64,000 nucleotides of DNA, from NCBI RefSeq assembly GCF_009208105.1, contig NZ_WFKL01000002.1, positions 1 through 64,000 on the forward strand. Direction: 5' to 3'. This document shows positions 17,433 to 25,730 of this stretch, piece by piece. The stretch's first letter is position 1, and the number at the start of each line of letters is the position of its first letter. A program made the position numbers and the translations under genes. The notes under the pieces were generated by a model. That model saw only the letters and a list, made by a program, of their open reading frames with translations, made no database searches and was not told where the DNA came from. Origin of the DNA: Rouxiella sp. S1S-2. Its GTDB lineage: Bacteria; Pseudomonadota; Gammaproteobacteria; Enterobacterales; Enterobacteriaceae.

Positions 17433-17999
17433 TTAGGTTCGTGAGGATCCCAATGCATTACAAATTAGTGCCAAAGGCCCATTCATCATTTCAGTTTTGA
17501 CCATATTCTCGTCATGGCAACAACTGATAGAGAACGCGAAACCGTGTAAATAATCTGCCAGCAAATCCAGGCCGTCTTTTTCGGTTTTTATGGGTAGAGC
17601 TAAAGGAGAAACAATAATTTTATACCGTTCAGTAAATATTTGTGCTGGGCCGTGTGATGTCATGCTCAGCATAGTTTGTAATAGTCCGCTGTACTCGCGT
17701 AATATTTCGATATAACTGACACATAAGTGCTTTAACTCGGTTTGCCAGTCCGCACGTTCTTGAGGCCGATAGATTCCCACCACAAGTGATGTAGTTAGTG
17801 CCTCTAACAACGAATTCTTGTTTTTGAAGTAGTGATAGATCGCCATGGGATCCACGTTTAATTGCGTTGCTAATGAACGGATGCTGGGGATTTTCCCCTT
17901 CTCTTTCATCAAACATTTAGCTGTTTCTAGAATCCCATCAGCACTTAACTGTGTCAACTTTCCAACGGGTCGTCCGCGTTTTTTTTCATTGACATCCAT
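17433..17999 (-). CDS. TetR family regulator divergent from DHFR-like gene
   Basis: 188 residues. The N-terminal helix-turn-helix is at about residues 35-60 (SIRSLATQLNVDPMAIYHYFKNKNSLLEAL), a textbook TetR motif, followed by an all-alpha ligand domain resembling the TetR C-terminal class. The start codon is followed by a basic arm (MDVNEKKRGRPVGKL). The 99-base gap to the divergent reductase gene holds a perfect 23-base palindrome at 18023-18045, a likely operator for both promoters. The ligand is unknown. Confidence 0.88.
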   Translation of the reverse strand: MDVNEKKRGRPVGKLTQLSADGILETAKCLMKEKGKIPSIRSLATQLNVDPMAIYHYFKNKNSLLEALTTSLVVGIYRPQERADWQTELKHLCVSYIEILREYSGLLQTMLSMTSHGPAQIFTERYKIIVSPLALPIKTEKDGLDLLADYLHGFAFSISCCHDENMVKTEMMNGPLALICNALGSSRT

Positions 18000-18022
18000 C
18001 TGATATCCCCAATAAAATCAAT

Positions 18023-18045
18023 TTAATTCTACAGTGTAGAATTAA
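18023..18045. promoter_or_regulatory. Probable TetR operator (perfect palindrome)
   Basis: Arms TTAATTCTACA (18023-18033) and TGTAGAATTAA (18035-18045) flank one central G. Its position between the divergent TetR and reductase genes, 24 bases from the TetR start, fits autoregulation and repression of the reductase. Confidence 0.7.
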
Positions 18046-18098
18046 CTATACACCCTATTACTGCTTGACTCAACCACGACTAAATTGATGAGGTATTT

Positions 18099-18632
18099 AT
18101 GGCAAACATCGTATTCATTGCAACCAGTCTGGATGGTTATATTGCAGATAAACAAGGGAAGCTCGACTGGCTATATTCGATACAAAATCCAGATAATACC
18201 GATACTGGTTTCTTCGCTTTGATGGAGCGAATTGACGGGTTGGTGATGGGTCGTAATACCCTTGAGGTTGTACTGAGTTTTAACTGTGATTGGCCTTATA
18301 CAAAGCCAGTGTTTGTGTTGAGCAATACCATGACGAAAGTGCCGCAAGGCTATGAGGAAAAAGTATTTTTAGTCAAAGGTGAATTAAAAGATATTATCGC
18401 GGAACTGAATGCTAAGGGTTTTAATGATCTCTACATCGACGGTGGTGCAACAATTCAAAGCTTCCTCAATGAAGATCTAATCGATCAAATGATTATCACT
18501 CGCTTTCCCATCTTACTTGGTGGAGGCATACCTTTGTTTAGTGAACTAAAAAAGCCATTGAACTTCAAAGTGACTAAAAATGAAATAGTACTTGAGACCT
18601 TGGTTAAAACCACTTACGTACGAGAGAAATAA
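18099..18632 (+). CDS. Dihydrofolate reductase family protein (RibD C-terminal-like)
   Basis: 177 residues. It starts MANIVFIATSLDGYIADKQG and has VMGRNTLEVVL, KPVFVLSNTM, LYIDGGATIQSFLNEDLIDQ and ITRFPILLGGGIPLF, the conserved blocks of the YyaP/YwjB-type DHFR-fold family that shares its fold with the RibD reductase domain. These proteins bind NADPH; their physiological substrates are mostly unknown and they are often found under TetR control as here. The Shine-Dalgarno is GAGGTATTT. It is regulated by the TetR gene and palindrome upstream. Confidence 0.87.
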   Translation: MANIVFIATSLDGYIADKQGKLDWLYSIQNPDNTDTGFFALMERIDGLVMGRNTLEVVLSFNCDWPYTKPVFVLSNTMTKVPQGYEEKVFLVKGELKDIIAELNAKGFNDLYIDGGATIQSFLNEDLIDQMIITRFPILLGGGIPLFSELKKPLNFKVTKNEIVLETLVKTTYVREK

Positions 18633-18949
18633 TCTCTATTTTTGTTACTATAAATGATGTTTATAACTAACTCGAGGCCGTTTTTTAACACTGAAAATGA
18701 CCGGTTCCCTGTTAATTTTTTAATTTTGAAACCCGGCTCCCACAGCGGAACGCCATGTTGTAAATCAGCATACTGACCGCTCACGTATCATGAATTATTT
18801 CCATTGGCCGGTGATAAACCCTATAACCTTAATTACACCTGAAAACCGAAAATTAATCATATGAGCATCTCAGAACCATAGAAATTGGGAAACTTAAGAG
18901 GATTTATAACTTTTGCATGCAAAAATTTGTCGTTCTGCAAAAAATACTC
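18633..18949. other. Gene-free spacer
   Basis: I see nothing coding. It is AT-rich with no recognised repeat, and ends at the hairpin 18950-18990. Confidence 0.4.
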
Positions 18950-18990
18950 CGCAGTGAGCCCTCAATATATTTAAGGCTCACTGCGTTTTT
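18950..18990. terminator. Bidirectional-type terminator hairpin
   Basis: Arms CGCAGTGAGCC (18950-18960) and GGCTCACTGCG (18975-18985) enclose a 14-base loop and are followed by TTTTT. It sits directly after the stop codon of the truncated molybdo-hydroxylase gene on the minus strand and downstream of the reductase on the plus strand. Confidence 0.7.
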
Positions 18991-19171
18991 ATATTTGAGG
19001 CAGTTTACCTAAAATTTTGTCCAGCGTTATGGGAAAGTTTCGAATACATACGCCTGTAGCATTATAAATTGCATTGGCAATCGCGACTGCTACACCCGTT
19101 ATCCCAAGTTCACTGACACCTTTTGCCTTCATGGGTGAAGAAAAAGGGTCAGCTTTATCAAGAAAAATCAC
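18989..19171 (-). pseudogene. Aldehyde/xanthine oxidoreductase molybdenum subunit, C-terminal remnant
   Basis: The last 60 codons of a large molybdo-hydroxylase subunit (PaoC/XdhA type, normally about 730 residues) survive: DKADPFSSPMKAKGVSELGI, TGVAVAIANAIYNATGV and RNFPITLDKIL. The motif GVSELGITG contains the Glu that acts as the catalytic base in this enzyme family. Everything upstream has been replaced by the cupin gene region at 19178 onward, so the gene is dead. The small FAD and Fe-S subunits are not present. Confidence 0.75.
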
Positions 19172-19336
19172 ATCCTGATGAGGAATGTCAGCATGTTACC
19201 CTGTTGGCCACTTTTCAGTACGATGCAGGGGTTTATGAATATTCCTCATAGGTACATTTCGATTATTGCATCTAATCGCCGGGCCATGAGTTTGCTAGAG
19301 TTATTTCACGCCAGACAAACTGAATGGGTACATAGA

Positions 19337-19735
19337 ATGTTGGAAATTATTGCTAGCGGCTCAGTGCCTTCAAACAAAGGACCTGAACAGTATTTTACTG
19401 GGACAGTCAGAATTGATGCGCCTTTCAATGGGACGGAATCTTCGCGGATCGGCGGCGCAACGGTGACGTTTGAACCGGGTGCACGCACTGCATGGCACAC
19501 GCATCCTCTCGGTCAAACACTGATCGTGACCCACGGACAAGGCTGGATACAGTGTGAAGGTGAAGAAACCGTGGTGATGAATCAGGGTGACATCATTTTC
19601 ATTCCTGAAGGCGTGAGACACTGGCATGGCGCCACTCCTGATAATGCCATGACGCATATTGCGATAGCCGAATCTCTCAATGGAAGCCCGGTAGAATGGC
19701 TGGAAAAAGTGACCGATGAACAGTATAAAAAATAG
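19337..19735 (+). CDS. Cupin domain protein (single-domain)
   Basis: The open frame begins at 19178, but the first 53 codons have no family resemblance; homologues of this cupin type begin MEIIxSGSxPSxKGP, so I place the start at ATG 19337 (MLEIIASGSVPSNKGPEQYF), with a weak ribosome site. The 132-residue protein has cupin motif 1 (GARTAWHTHPLGQTLIVTHG) with His-His metal ligands and motif 2 (GDIIFIPEGVRHWHGATP). Such cupins often accompany carboxymuconolactone decarboxylase-like proteins and aldo/keto reductases. The sequence before the start may be fused debris. Confidence 0.75.
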   Translation: MLEIIASGSVPSNKGPEQYFTGTVRIDAPFNGTESSRIGGATVTFEPGARTAWHTHPLGQTLIVTHGQGWIQCEGEETVVMNQGDIIFIPEGVRHWHGATPDNAMTHIAIAESLNGSPVEWLEKVTDEQYKK

Positions 19736-19940
19736 CGGATGAAGTGTATCGCTGGAGATTTTATATTATTTGTTCCAGTAAAAATTTAAAGGTCCCTTTC
19801 AACATCCGCACTCATAAGATCTGGTATTTTAAAAAATACTGACAAGACTGTTATGTTTCAGTCATCTTCATGACAGCGTGGAACCATCAATATTCATATC
19901 CTCTTTTCTTGCGAGTTCAGGTCTTTCTAAAAAGAGAAAT

Positions 19941-20867
19941 ATGAATATTTTCATTTTAAATTTACTGATGCTCATTCTGGCAGGGCAGTCACTGATTTTC
20001 AGCACTGCTTCTGCAGCCACATCAATTCAACTGAACTGCACAACGTGTGATAGCCGATCCGAATATGAGCGCAATGTAAAAGAGGATAACACTTTGGACA
20101 GAAATAAAACGGTTGTACTTGTGGTCGGTGCCAGTGGCAGCATTGGGCAACCCGCTGTTGCTCAGGCCTACAGCAAGGGGTACGAGACCCGCGCGCTTGT
20201 AAGAAACCCGAATCAATCCAGCCTTTTTCCCAATGGCGTTAAGGTGATGGTCGGAGACTTAACACGTCCAGAAACGCTCCATGATGCTGTTGCTGGGGTA
20301 ACTGGCATAATTTTCACTCATGGGAGTGGTGGAAACAATCCTCAGGCAGCCGAGCAGGTAGATTATGGCGCAGTTCGTAATATCCTTAGCGTGCTTGAGT
20401 CGCCAGCAAGGATAGCGCTGATGACTGCCGTCGGTGTCACAAAACCCACCGTTGGGCATGACTGGAAACGTCGTGGAGAACGTCTGGTTCGCGCCAGTGG
20501 CCTTCCCTACACCATTGTGAGACCCGGCTGGTTTGACTATAACGACAGAGACCAGCACCATCTTGTTTTACGACAGGGTGATACTCATTGGGCGGGCGCG
20601 CCGTCCGATGGTGTGATATCCCGCCGGCAGATTGCACAGGTGCTAGTCGCCTCACTGACGTCACCATCGGCAAACCATAAAACCTTTGAGTTAGTCGCCG
20701 AAAAGGGGCCGGCTCAAACCGATCTCGATCCACTCTTTTCTGCGCTGCCAGCCGATCCTGCACTTGAGGTTGATGCGATTGACGATCGGGATAATTTACC
20801 CCTGTCCGGGGAACCTCAATCGGTTATCAAGGATCTGAATACCCTTCGTGGTCATTTTAAAAATTAG
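19941..20867 (+). CDS. NmrA/SDR-like NAD(P)-binding protein with N-terminal signal peptide
   Basis: Starting at ATG 19941 gives 308 residues opening with a Sec-type signal (MNIFILNLLMLILAGQSLIF, cleavage near ASA-AT), then about 35 polar residues including two cysteines (LNCTTCDS), and then an NmrA-like Rossmann domain: VVLVVGASGSIGQPAVAQA (glycine-rich loop), YETRALVRNPNQ, GVKVMVGDLTRPETLHDAVAG and the downstream Tyr/Trp region IVRPGWFDYND. The atypical short-chain dehydrogenase family is normally cytoplasmic, so the signal is unusual. A longer start at 19878 would hide the signal. The catalytic role is unknown. Confidence 0.75.
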   Translation: MNIFILNLLMLILAGQSLIFSTASAATSIQLNCTTCDSRSEYERNVKEDNTLDRNKTVVLVVGASGSIGQPAVAQAYSKGYETRALVRNPNQSSLFPNGVKVMVGDLTRPETLHDAVAGVTGIIFTHGSGGNNPQAAEQVDYGAVRNILSVLESPARIALMTAVGVTKPTVGHDWKRRGERLVRASGLPYTIVRPGWFDYNDRDQHHLVLRQGDTHWAGAPSDGVISRRQIAQVLVASLTSPSANHKTFELVAEKGPAQTDLDPLFSALPADPALEVDAIDDRDNLPLSGEPQSVIKDLNTLRGHFKN

Positions 20868-20894
20868 TCCGCGGCCCGTATCTCTTTCCCTCTC

Positions 20895-20915
20895 AGGGCA
20901 ATAAATCATTGCCCT
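20895..20915 (+). terminator. Small stem-loop after NmrA-like gene
   Basis: AGGGCAAT (20895-20902) and ATTGCCCT (20908-20915) form a short perfect stem 28 bases after the stop codon. The T run is weak, so termination is uncertain. Confidence 0.45.
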
Positions 20916-21009
20916 CATATCTGATAATTATTTTCTGTGGGTTCCGGCCTCACGGTGAGGAACGCTGTTGCTATGGCAGCATCCATATTAAAACCCGACA
21001 ACGCGATGC

Positions 21010-21288
21010 GTGAGGAAAAATGGGGGCTTTCTCAGAAATCTGATCCGCACTAAGCCCGTTGAAGGCAACGCATTACTCTGGTCATGGCTTTATATTTTTT
21101 CACTGTTTCTGGCTTATTTCGTGCTAAGGCCGATTCGTGAAGAGCTGGGCGTGGCTGGCGGAGTAAAAAACCTTCCCTGGCTGTTTACCGGAACGCTGAT
21201 TGCGATGACCGTCATTAATCCCTTGTTTGCCTGGAGTGTAAAGCGCTGGGCAAGGGAGACATTCATTGCCATCAGCTATCGTTTTTGA
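21010..21288 (+). pseudogene. MFS/NTP-exchange-type transporter, truncated after first two helices
   Basis: A 92-codon frame resembles the first quarter of a membrane carrier of about 420 residues: WSWLYIFSLFLAYFVLRPIR and EELGVAGGVKNLPWLFTGTL, two or three transmembrane segments. It stops at 21288 where the sequence switches to the interior of a LysR gene on the other strand (21276-21860). The likely start is GTG 21010. It is not functional as a transporter. The junction is described in the findings. Confidence 0.7.
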
Positions 21289-21860
21289 TGTTGACTCAAT
21301 TCTTCCGGCGTCATGGGTTTTCCTGCCCTTTCTATGTATGCAGGAGACGCGCACACGATAGAACGATATGCCGCCAGCGGGCGGGCAACCAGCGTATTTA
21401 CATGCTCGAGTTCGCCGACCTTAATCATGACATCGAAACCTTCTTCTGCCATGTCCATCGATTTATCGCTGAGCACCAAATCCATCGTTACATCAGGCCA
21501 TGTCGTAAGAAATTGAGCTGTAACCGGCGAAAGCGCATGGACGCCAAAAGAGACAGGGCAACCTACTCTCAGTTTTCCACGTGGATTCTTGTGTAGAGCA
21601 AATGCCAGTGACTCGCAATCTTCGATATCAGCTAAAATCCGTTGGCAATTTTGGTAATACTCGTGACCAAAATCGGTAAGGCTTTGGCGACGCGTTGTGC
21701 GATTAAGTAGGCGAACGCCGAGATGTTCCTCCAACGCTTTTATAAACAGTCCGACCATCGTCCCGCTGAGCCGTAGCTCTTCGGCAACCGCGCTAAAACT
21801 TCCCCTTTCCACCACGCGGACAAACACCGCCATACTTTCCAGTTTATTCACGATTATCAA
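21276..21860 (-). pseudogene. LysR family regulator lacking its C-terminal third
   Basis: 194 codons against about 300 in the family. The helix-turn-helix (VVERGSFSAVAEELRLSGTMVGLFIKALEEHLGVRLLNRTTRR) and the first part of the effector domain (GKLRVGCPVSFGVHALSPVT … FDVMIKVGELEHVNTLVARPL … IVCASPAYIERAG) are intact. It ends KPMTPEELSQHQKR-stop, where normal members continue for about 100 residues. It is divergent from the carboxymuconolactone decarboxylase-like gene, which it presumably once controlled. It could still bind DNA but is probably non-responsive. Confidence 0.8.
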
Positions 21861-21952
21861 TCCAGACTTGTTAAAGATGAAAATATACCGCTGTTTATCA
21901 AACTTTGTCAGCGAGTTTTAATGGACCTTCACTTAACAGGGGAACGCTAAAA

Positions 21953-22357
21953 ATGATTACAAATCCGGAACTACGCGAGCGGGGAATGAGATTGTTTAAC
22001 GAATTGTACGGTAATGGTGCGGGAGAAGAACTGCGAAAGGACATGGCAGATCTGTGCCCCGATTTTACTGATATATCAATCGAATGGGCTATGGGAGGCA
22101 TACTTGCACGCCCTGGGCTGGACGCCAGAACGCGAGAGCTGGTTGTGATTGCTTCTTGTGTCACACTGGGCCATACGGTCCCGCAATTGCGGGCGCATAC
22201 ACAGGCAGCGCTAAATGCAGGCGCAAGCCGCGAAGAAATTATCGAGGCTGTCTTGCAGCTACTATTTTATGCCGGAGGCGCGGCGGTGCGCAATGCGCTG
22301 GTTAATATACGCGATATTTTAAATGCGCCTTTGAAAAGCCAAGAGGAGATTTCCTGA
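21953..22357 (+). CDS. Carboxymuconolactone decarboxylase family protein
   Basis: I take ATG 21953 (AGGGG upstream) rather than 21905. The 134-residue product begins MITNPELRERGMRLFNELYG and has the alpha-helical AhpD/CMD fold: GILARPGLDARTRELVVIAS, CVTLGHTVPQLRAHTQAAL and NAGASREEIIEAVLQLLFYAGGAA. This is closest to gamma-carboxymuconolactone decarboxylase-like proteins. A single Cys (CVTLGH) rather than a CxxC pair argues against AhpD peroxidase activity. The LysR remnant is divergent. The substrate is unknown. Confidence 0.85.
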   Translation: MITNPELRERGMRLFNELYGNGAGEELRKDMADLCPDFTDISIEWAMGGILARPGLDARTRELVVIASCVTLGHTVPQLRAHTQAALNAGASREEIIEAVLQLLFYAGGAAVRNALVNIRDILNAPLKSQEEIS

Positions 22358-22440
22358 CAGGATTTTAGCATTACATAACTTGCTAAAAATGAAGCCGATG
22401 TCTTAAAGCTCGGGGCATCAGGAATAATGGATCTGTTGCA

Positions 22441-22599
22441 GACTTTACCGCTTTGCGGGAGTGGGGCTCATTATATGAAAAACGAACCGGGTCGAGCAGC
22501 TATGAGGGCCATCTTACCGTTTTTTCAAAAGTCCGTCCCCAAGGCCAGATCAGGCTGACCAGTGGCGAAGATATGCATCATTTCCTGACTCAGAGCTGA
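22441..22599 (+). pseudogene. C-terminal coding remnant of an unidentified protein
   Basis: A stop-terminated frame with no start reads DFTALREWGSLYEKRTGSSS, YEGHLTVFSKVRPQGQIRLT and SGEDMHHFLTQS. Codon use looks coding but I do not recognise the family. It is the only signal in the 569-base gap 22358-22926; the rest is AT-rich with no gene. Confidence 0.35.
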
Positions 22600-22926
22600 T
22601 TAAGTCAGTCTTGTAGATGTCCGATCTTCGCTCTTCGCTCTCAGCGGACCTTCAGCTCACCCTGTACGTCCGTCTCGTGCCAGAAGCGGAAGTTGCTAAG
22701 CCTTGGTTCTATTGAGCATTAGTGATTGATAAGAAACCAACATTACTTCTGTTTTTAAGGATCGCTATAGTTATGTCAAAACATAATTTTGACAGGGATC
22801 AACTGCCAGATGTATGAACATTTCTTGTGGATGAGGGGGCTGGATAGTTACCAATAGACAAACCTCCTCAACAAGAATTATTTTATTAAGTCTGGAATGT
22901 TAATCCATAAGAAACTTGGTACATAA

Positions 22927-23817
22927 ATGCGCCGTAAAAATGTGAACGATTATCAAGCCTTTATCGCAGTAGCCCGAGAAAAAAGCTTCACAAAAGCTGC
23001 CGCTCAGTTAGGTGTCTCACAGTCGGCGCTGAGCTACACCGTAAGGACTCTTGAAGCAGATCTTGGTCTTCGTCTTCTTACCCGTACCACACGTAGCGTT
23101 TCTGTGACAGAAGCTGGCGAACGGCTACTTTCCCGTATAGGACCACATTTTGACGAAATTGAAAGTGAGATCGCTGCGCTCAGTGGACTGAGAGAAAAAC
23201 CAGCCGGTACTGTGCGCATTACTTCCGTTGAACATGCAGCCGATACAATACTCTGGCCTAAGCTCGCCTCGGTGATGCTTGAATATCCCGATATCAACAT
23301 TGAAATTATCAGTGAGTACGGACTCAAAGATATTGTCGCTGAGCGCTATGATGCCGGCGTTCGGCTGGGCGAACAGGTGGATATGGATATGATTTCCCTG
23401 CCGCTTGCCAGGGACTTCCGTTTTGCAGTGGTCGGAGCGCCCTCCTACTTTATGGGAAAGACATTTCCGGGAACGCCTCGTGATTTAAACGACCACTGCT
23501 GTATCAGATTACGCCTGCCCACTCATGGCGGATTGTATACCTGGGAGTTTCGCAAGGATGAGACTGAAATTAAGGTCCGTATTGATGGACGAGCGACTTT
23601 CAGCACAATAAATCTGATGAGGCAGGCCGCCCTTGATGGACTGGGACTTGCCTATCTGCCGCTAGATACCGTGGAGAATGATCTTGAAAACGGGATGTTA
23701 GTCCAGGTGCTGGCAGACTGGTGTCCCCCGCGTCCCCCCTATCATCTTTACTACCCCAGCCGTCTACAACATTCGCCGGCATTTGCACTTGTGCTCGAAG
23801 CACTCCGCGCCCCATAA
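22927..23817 (+). CDS. LysR family transcriptional regulator
   Basis: 296 residues, normal length. Helix-turn-helix at about 15-55 (FIAVAREKSFTKAAAQLGVSQSALSYTVRTLEADLGLRLLTRTTRS), then the periplasmic-binding-like effector domain (GTVRITSVEHAADTILWPKL … AVVGAPSYFMGKTFPGTPRDL … TINLMRQAALDGLGLAYLPLD). Subtype resembles DmlR/YafC-like regulators of oxidoreductase genes. It is followed by the dead hydrolase gene and the Old Yellow Enzyme gene, all on the same strand, which it may control. The ribosome site is weak. Confidence 0.9.
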   Translation: MRRKNVNDYQAFIAVAREKSFTKAAAQLGVSQSALSYTVRTLEADLGLRLLTRTTRSVSVTEAGERLLSRIGPHFDEIESEIAALSGLREKPAGTVRITSVEHAADTILWPKLASVMLEYPDINIEIISEYGLKDIVAERYDAGVRLGEQVDMDMISLPLARDFRFAVVGAPSYFMGKTFPGTPRDLNDHCCIRLRLPTHGGLYTWEFRKDETEIKVRIDGRATFSTINLMRQAALDGLGLAYLPLDTVENDLENGMLVQVLADWCPPRPPYHLYYPSRLQHSPAFALVLEALRAP

Positions 23818-23940
23818 CCTTTGAGCGCTGTTTGTCCTGGTCCATATCGAACTCATTTTCTTATAACCCTATTAATAAAACCTCCTTCTAAGCCCATGCA
23901 AAATTAAGCATCTAATTTCTCAATACTAAAGAGATTAAGA

Positions 23941-23976
23941 TGGCCGCTGAAACAATCCATGTTCTTTCAGCGGCCA
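23941..23976. repeat. Inverted repeat upstream of hydrolase remnant
   Basis: Perfect 12-base arms TGGCCGCTGAAA (23941-23952) and TTTCAGCGGCCA (23965-23976) with a 12-base loop. It lies between the LysR gene and the hydrolase remnant. No T run follows, so it may be an operator or a processing structure rather than a terminator. Confidence 0.55.
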
Positions 23977-24009
23977 GGGCCGCCATCATGTAAATGAAGG
24001 AGTCTTGCA

Positions 24010-24293
24010 ATGAGTAAAAAAACAGGTGGGTTAAATCGCCGTAATTTTATCCTGACGAGTTCAGTGGCCTCAGCAGGATTACTGATGGCTATTTAACACA
24101 GCCACTCCTGATAGTAGCCCGTAGCAAGGCTGGCTCGGTCTGGCACAGCCAGGAATTACACAAAACTGCGGCTTCTGTTCAAAAAAACCTGCATATCATC
24201 CCAGGTGCAACGCATAGGGATCTCTATGATGGTCAGGGTGCAAAGGTTGCAACGAGTAAGCTGGCTCCTTTCTTCAAAAATCATCTCGTATAG
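24010..24293 (+). pseudogene. Tat-exported alpha/beta hydrolase with large internal deletion
   Basis: A good ribosome site (GAAGGAG) precedes ATG 24010, which encodes MSKKTGGLNRRNFILTSSVA, a twin-arginine signal, then stops after 28 codons at 24096. About 65 bases later a frame without start encodes KTAASVQKNLHIIPGATHRD, LYDGQGAKVATSKLAPFFKN and HLV-stop, the C-terminus of a dienelactone-hydrolase-like protein including the catalytic-His segment GATHRDLYD. The middle of roughly 250 residues is missing. It is dead. Confidence 0.7.
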
Positions 24294-24305
24294 GTATGAC
24301 TATCC

Positions 24306-25424
24306 ATGAAACAAACTCCACTTCTTGAAAGATTTTCACTCGGTAAAGGTGTGACTCTGCGCAACCGTATTGTGATGGCCCCGATGACGACCTGGGCGGG
24401 TAATGATGACGGCACGGTATCTCATGAGGAAGAAGCATATTATCGTCGACGCGTTCAGGACATCGGGCTGGTGATTACTGGCTGTACGCATGTTCAGGAA
24501 AATGGCATTGGATTTACAGGGGAATTTGCTGCATATGACGACAAATTTATTCCCGGTTTAAAGCGCCTTGCAGCAGCTGCAAAAAGCGGTGGAGCACCGG
24601 CAATCTTACAAATTTTCCATGCAGGTGTGAAAACCAGCCCTGAACTGGTGTCAGATATCGTAGCCGCAAGCGCTGTTCCCGGTGATGCCGGCCCATTCGC
24701 ACCTTCCGTTACCCCTCGCGAACTGACATGCACTGAAGTCGAAACTGTTATTCAGGCTTTCGGTGAAACAACTCGCCGTGCAATAGAAGCAGGATTTGAT
24801 GGTGTTGAGTTACATGGTGCTCATGGTTTTTTACTTCAGAATTTTTTCTCCCCTCATTCTAACCGAAGAGAAGATAAATGGGGCGGCTCTCCTGAAAACC
24901 GTATGCGTTTCCCACTCAGTGTCATCGAATGTGTGCGAAAAACGATTGCTGAGCATGCAACCAATCCCTTCCTGATGGGATACCGCATTTCATTGGATGA
25001 GCATTACGAAGATGGGTTGCGCATTGATGAGTCGCTTCAACTGGTTGATCGACTGGTCGATGAGGGGATTGATTATCTTCATGTATCCCTGGGTAATGCA
25101 CTTGAAGCCAGACCGGTTGATGCACCGAATGGACCCAAAGTTATCGAAATTATGCGCGATCACCTTGCTGGACGTATACCGCTGATTGTTGCAGGGCAGC
25201 TGCGAACACCAGATCAAGCAGAGGATGCTGTTAAAGCAGGAGTGTCTTTGACGGCCGTAGGTCAGGGAATGGTGATGAACCCAGACTGGGTTAAATTTGC
25301 AGAGGGTAAAGCTGAAGGAAAAATTGCTCTCAATATTGCTGTATCTGACGCTGAGCAACTCGCTATACCCCAGAAACTATGGCGCGTCATTGAGGAAACC
25401 ACTGGCTGGTTTAACATTCGTTAG
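24306..25424 (+). CDS. NADH:flavin oxidoreductase, Old Yellow Enzyme family
   Basis: 372 residues forming a TIM barrel with FMN. Recognised blocks are LRNRIVMAPMTTW at the N-terminus, ILQIFHAGV (FMN-binding Gln), DGVELHGAHGFLLQNFFSPHSNRREDKWGG (substrate-contacting His and Asn/His pair, proton-donor region), and IPLIVAGQLRTPDQAEDAV then VGQGMVMNPDWV (phosphate site). The family reduces activated alkenes with NAD(P)H. It begins 12 bases after the dead hydrolase gene. Physiological substrate unknown. Confidence 0.92.
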   Translation: MKQTPLLERFSLGKGVTLRNRIVMAPMTTWAGNDDGTVSHEEEAYYRRRVQDIGLVITGCTHVQENGIGFTGEFAAYDDKFIPGLKRLAAAAKSGGAPAILQIFHAGVKTSPELVSDIVAASAVPGDAGPFAPSVTPRELTCTEVETVIQAFGETTRRAIEAGFDGVELHGAHGFLLQNFFSPHSNRREDKWGGSPENRMRFPLSVIECVRKTIAEHATNPFLMGYRISLDEHYEDGLRIDESLQLVDRLVDEGIDYLHVSLGNALEARPVDAPNGPKVIEIMRDHLAGRIPLIVAGQLRTPDQAEDAVKAGVSLTAVGQGMVMNPDWVKFAEGKAEGKIALNIAVSDAEQLAIPQKLWRVIEETTGWFNIR

Positions 25425-25501
25425 ATATGACCCAAGGGTAATATGACAATAAGAATCAAGATGCAGTTGATTTTATTGTAGAAGTTAGAAGGTTCATATT
25501 A

Positions 25502-25555
25502 AAAATTTACATGGCCGGATTTCGGGATGAGCTGGGTTACGGTCATGTAAATTTT
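25502..25555 (+). terminator. Hairpin after Old Yellow Enzyme gene
   Basis: Perfect arms AAAATTTACATG (25502-25513) and CATGTAAATTTT (25544-25555), with additional pairing inside (GCCG/CGGT). The right arm ends in TTTT. It is 78 bases after the stop codon and can act in both directions. Confidence 0.6.
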
Positions 25556-25606
25556 ACCTTATTCATTTAAGACTCTTTCAAATTCGAGGGCTATTATTTC
25601 AGGCAT

Positions 25607-25695
25607 AACTTCCGCTCATCGCTCAACGCTGCCTGTCATGTCTGCTTAAGAAATAGGCTTAACGTAGGATATTTTCCCTTTTCCAAGCGGACCCC
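25607..25695. repeat. Dispersed ~90 bp repeat, copy A
   Basis: Runs from ACTTCCGCTCATCGCTC through CTGCTTAAGAAATAGGC and GGCTTAACGTAGGATATTTT to TTTTCCAAGCGGACCCC. Related copies lie at 42715-42807 and, split in two, at 28401-28471 plus 28862-28887. Its function is unknown. Confidence 0.7.
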
Positions 25696-25730
25696 GTTTT
25701 TTACTCGCTAGTTACACCTGGATTTAATCA

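Noticed and set aside
17162..17458. 98-codon minus-strand frame after DUF1203
   Set aside because: Overlaps the TetR end, has no ribosome site and a composition unlike real proteins here.
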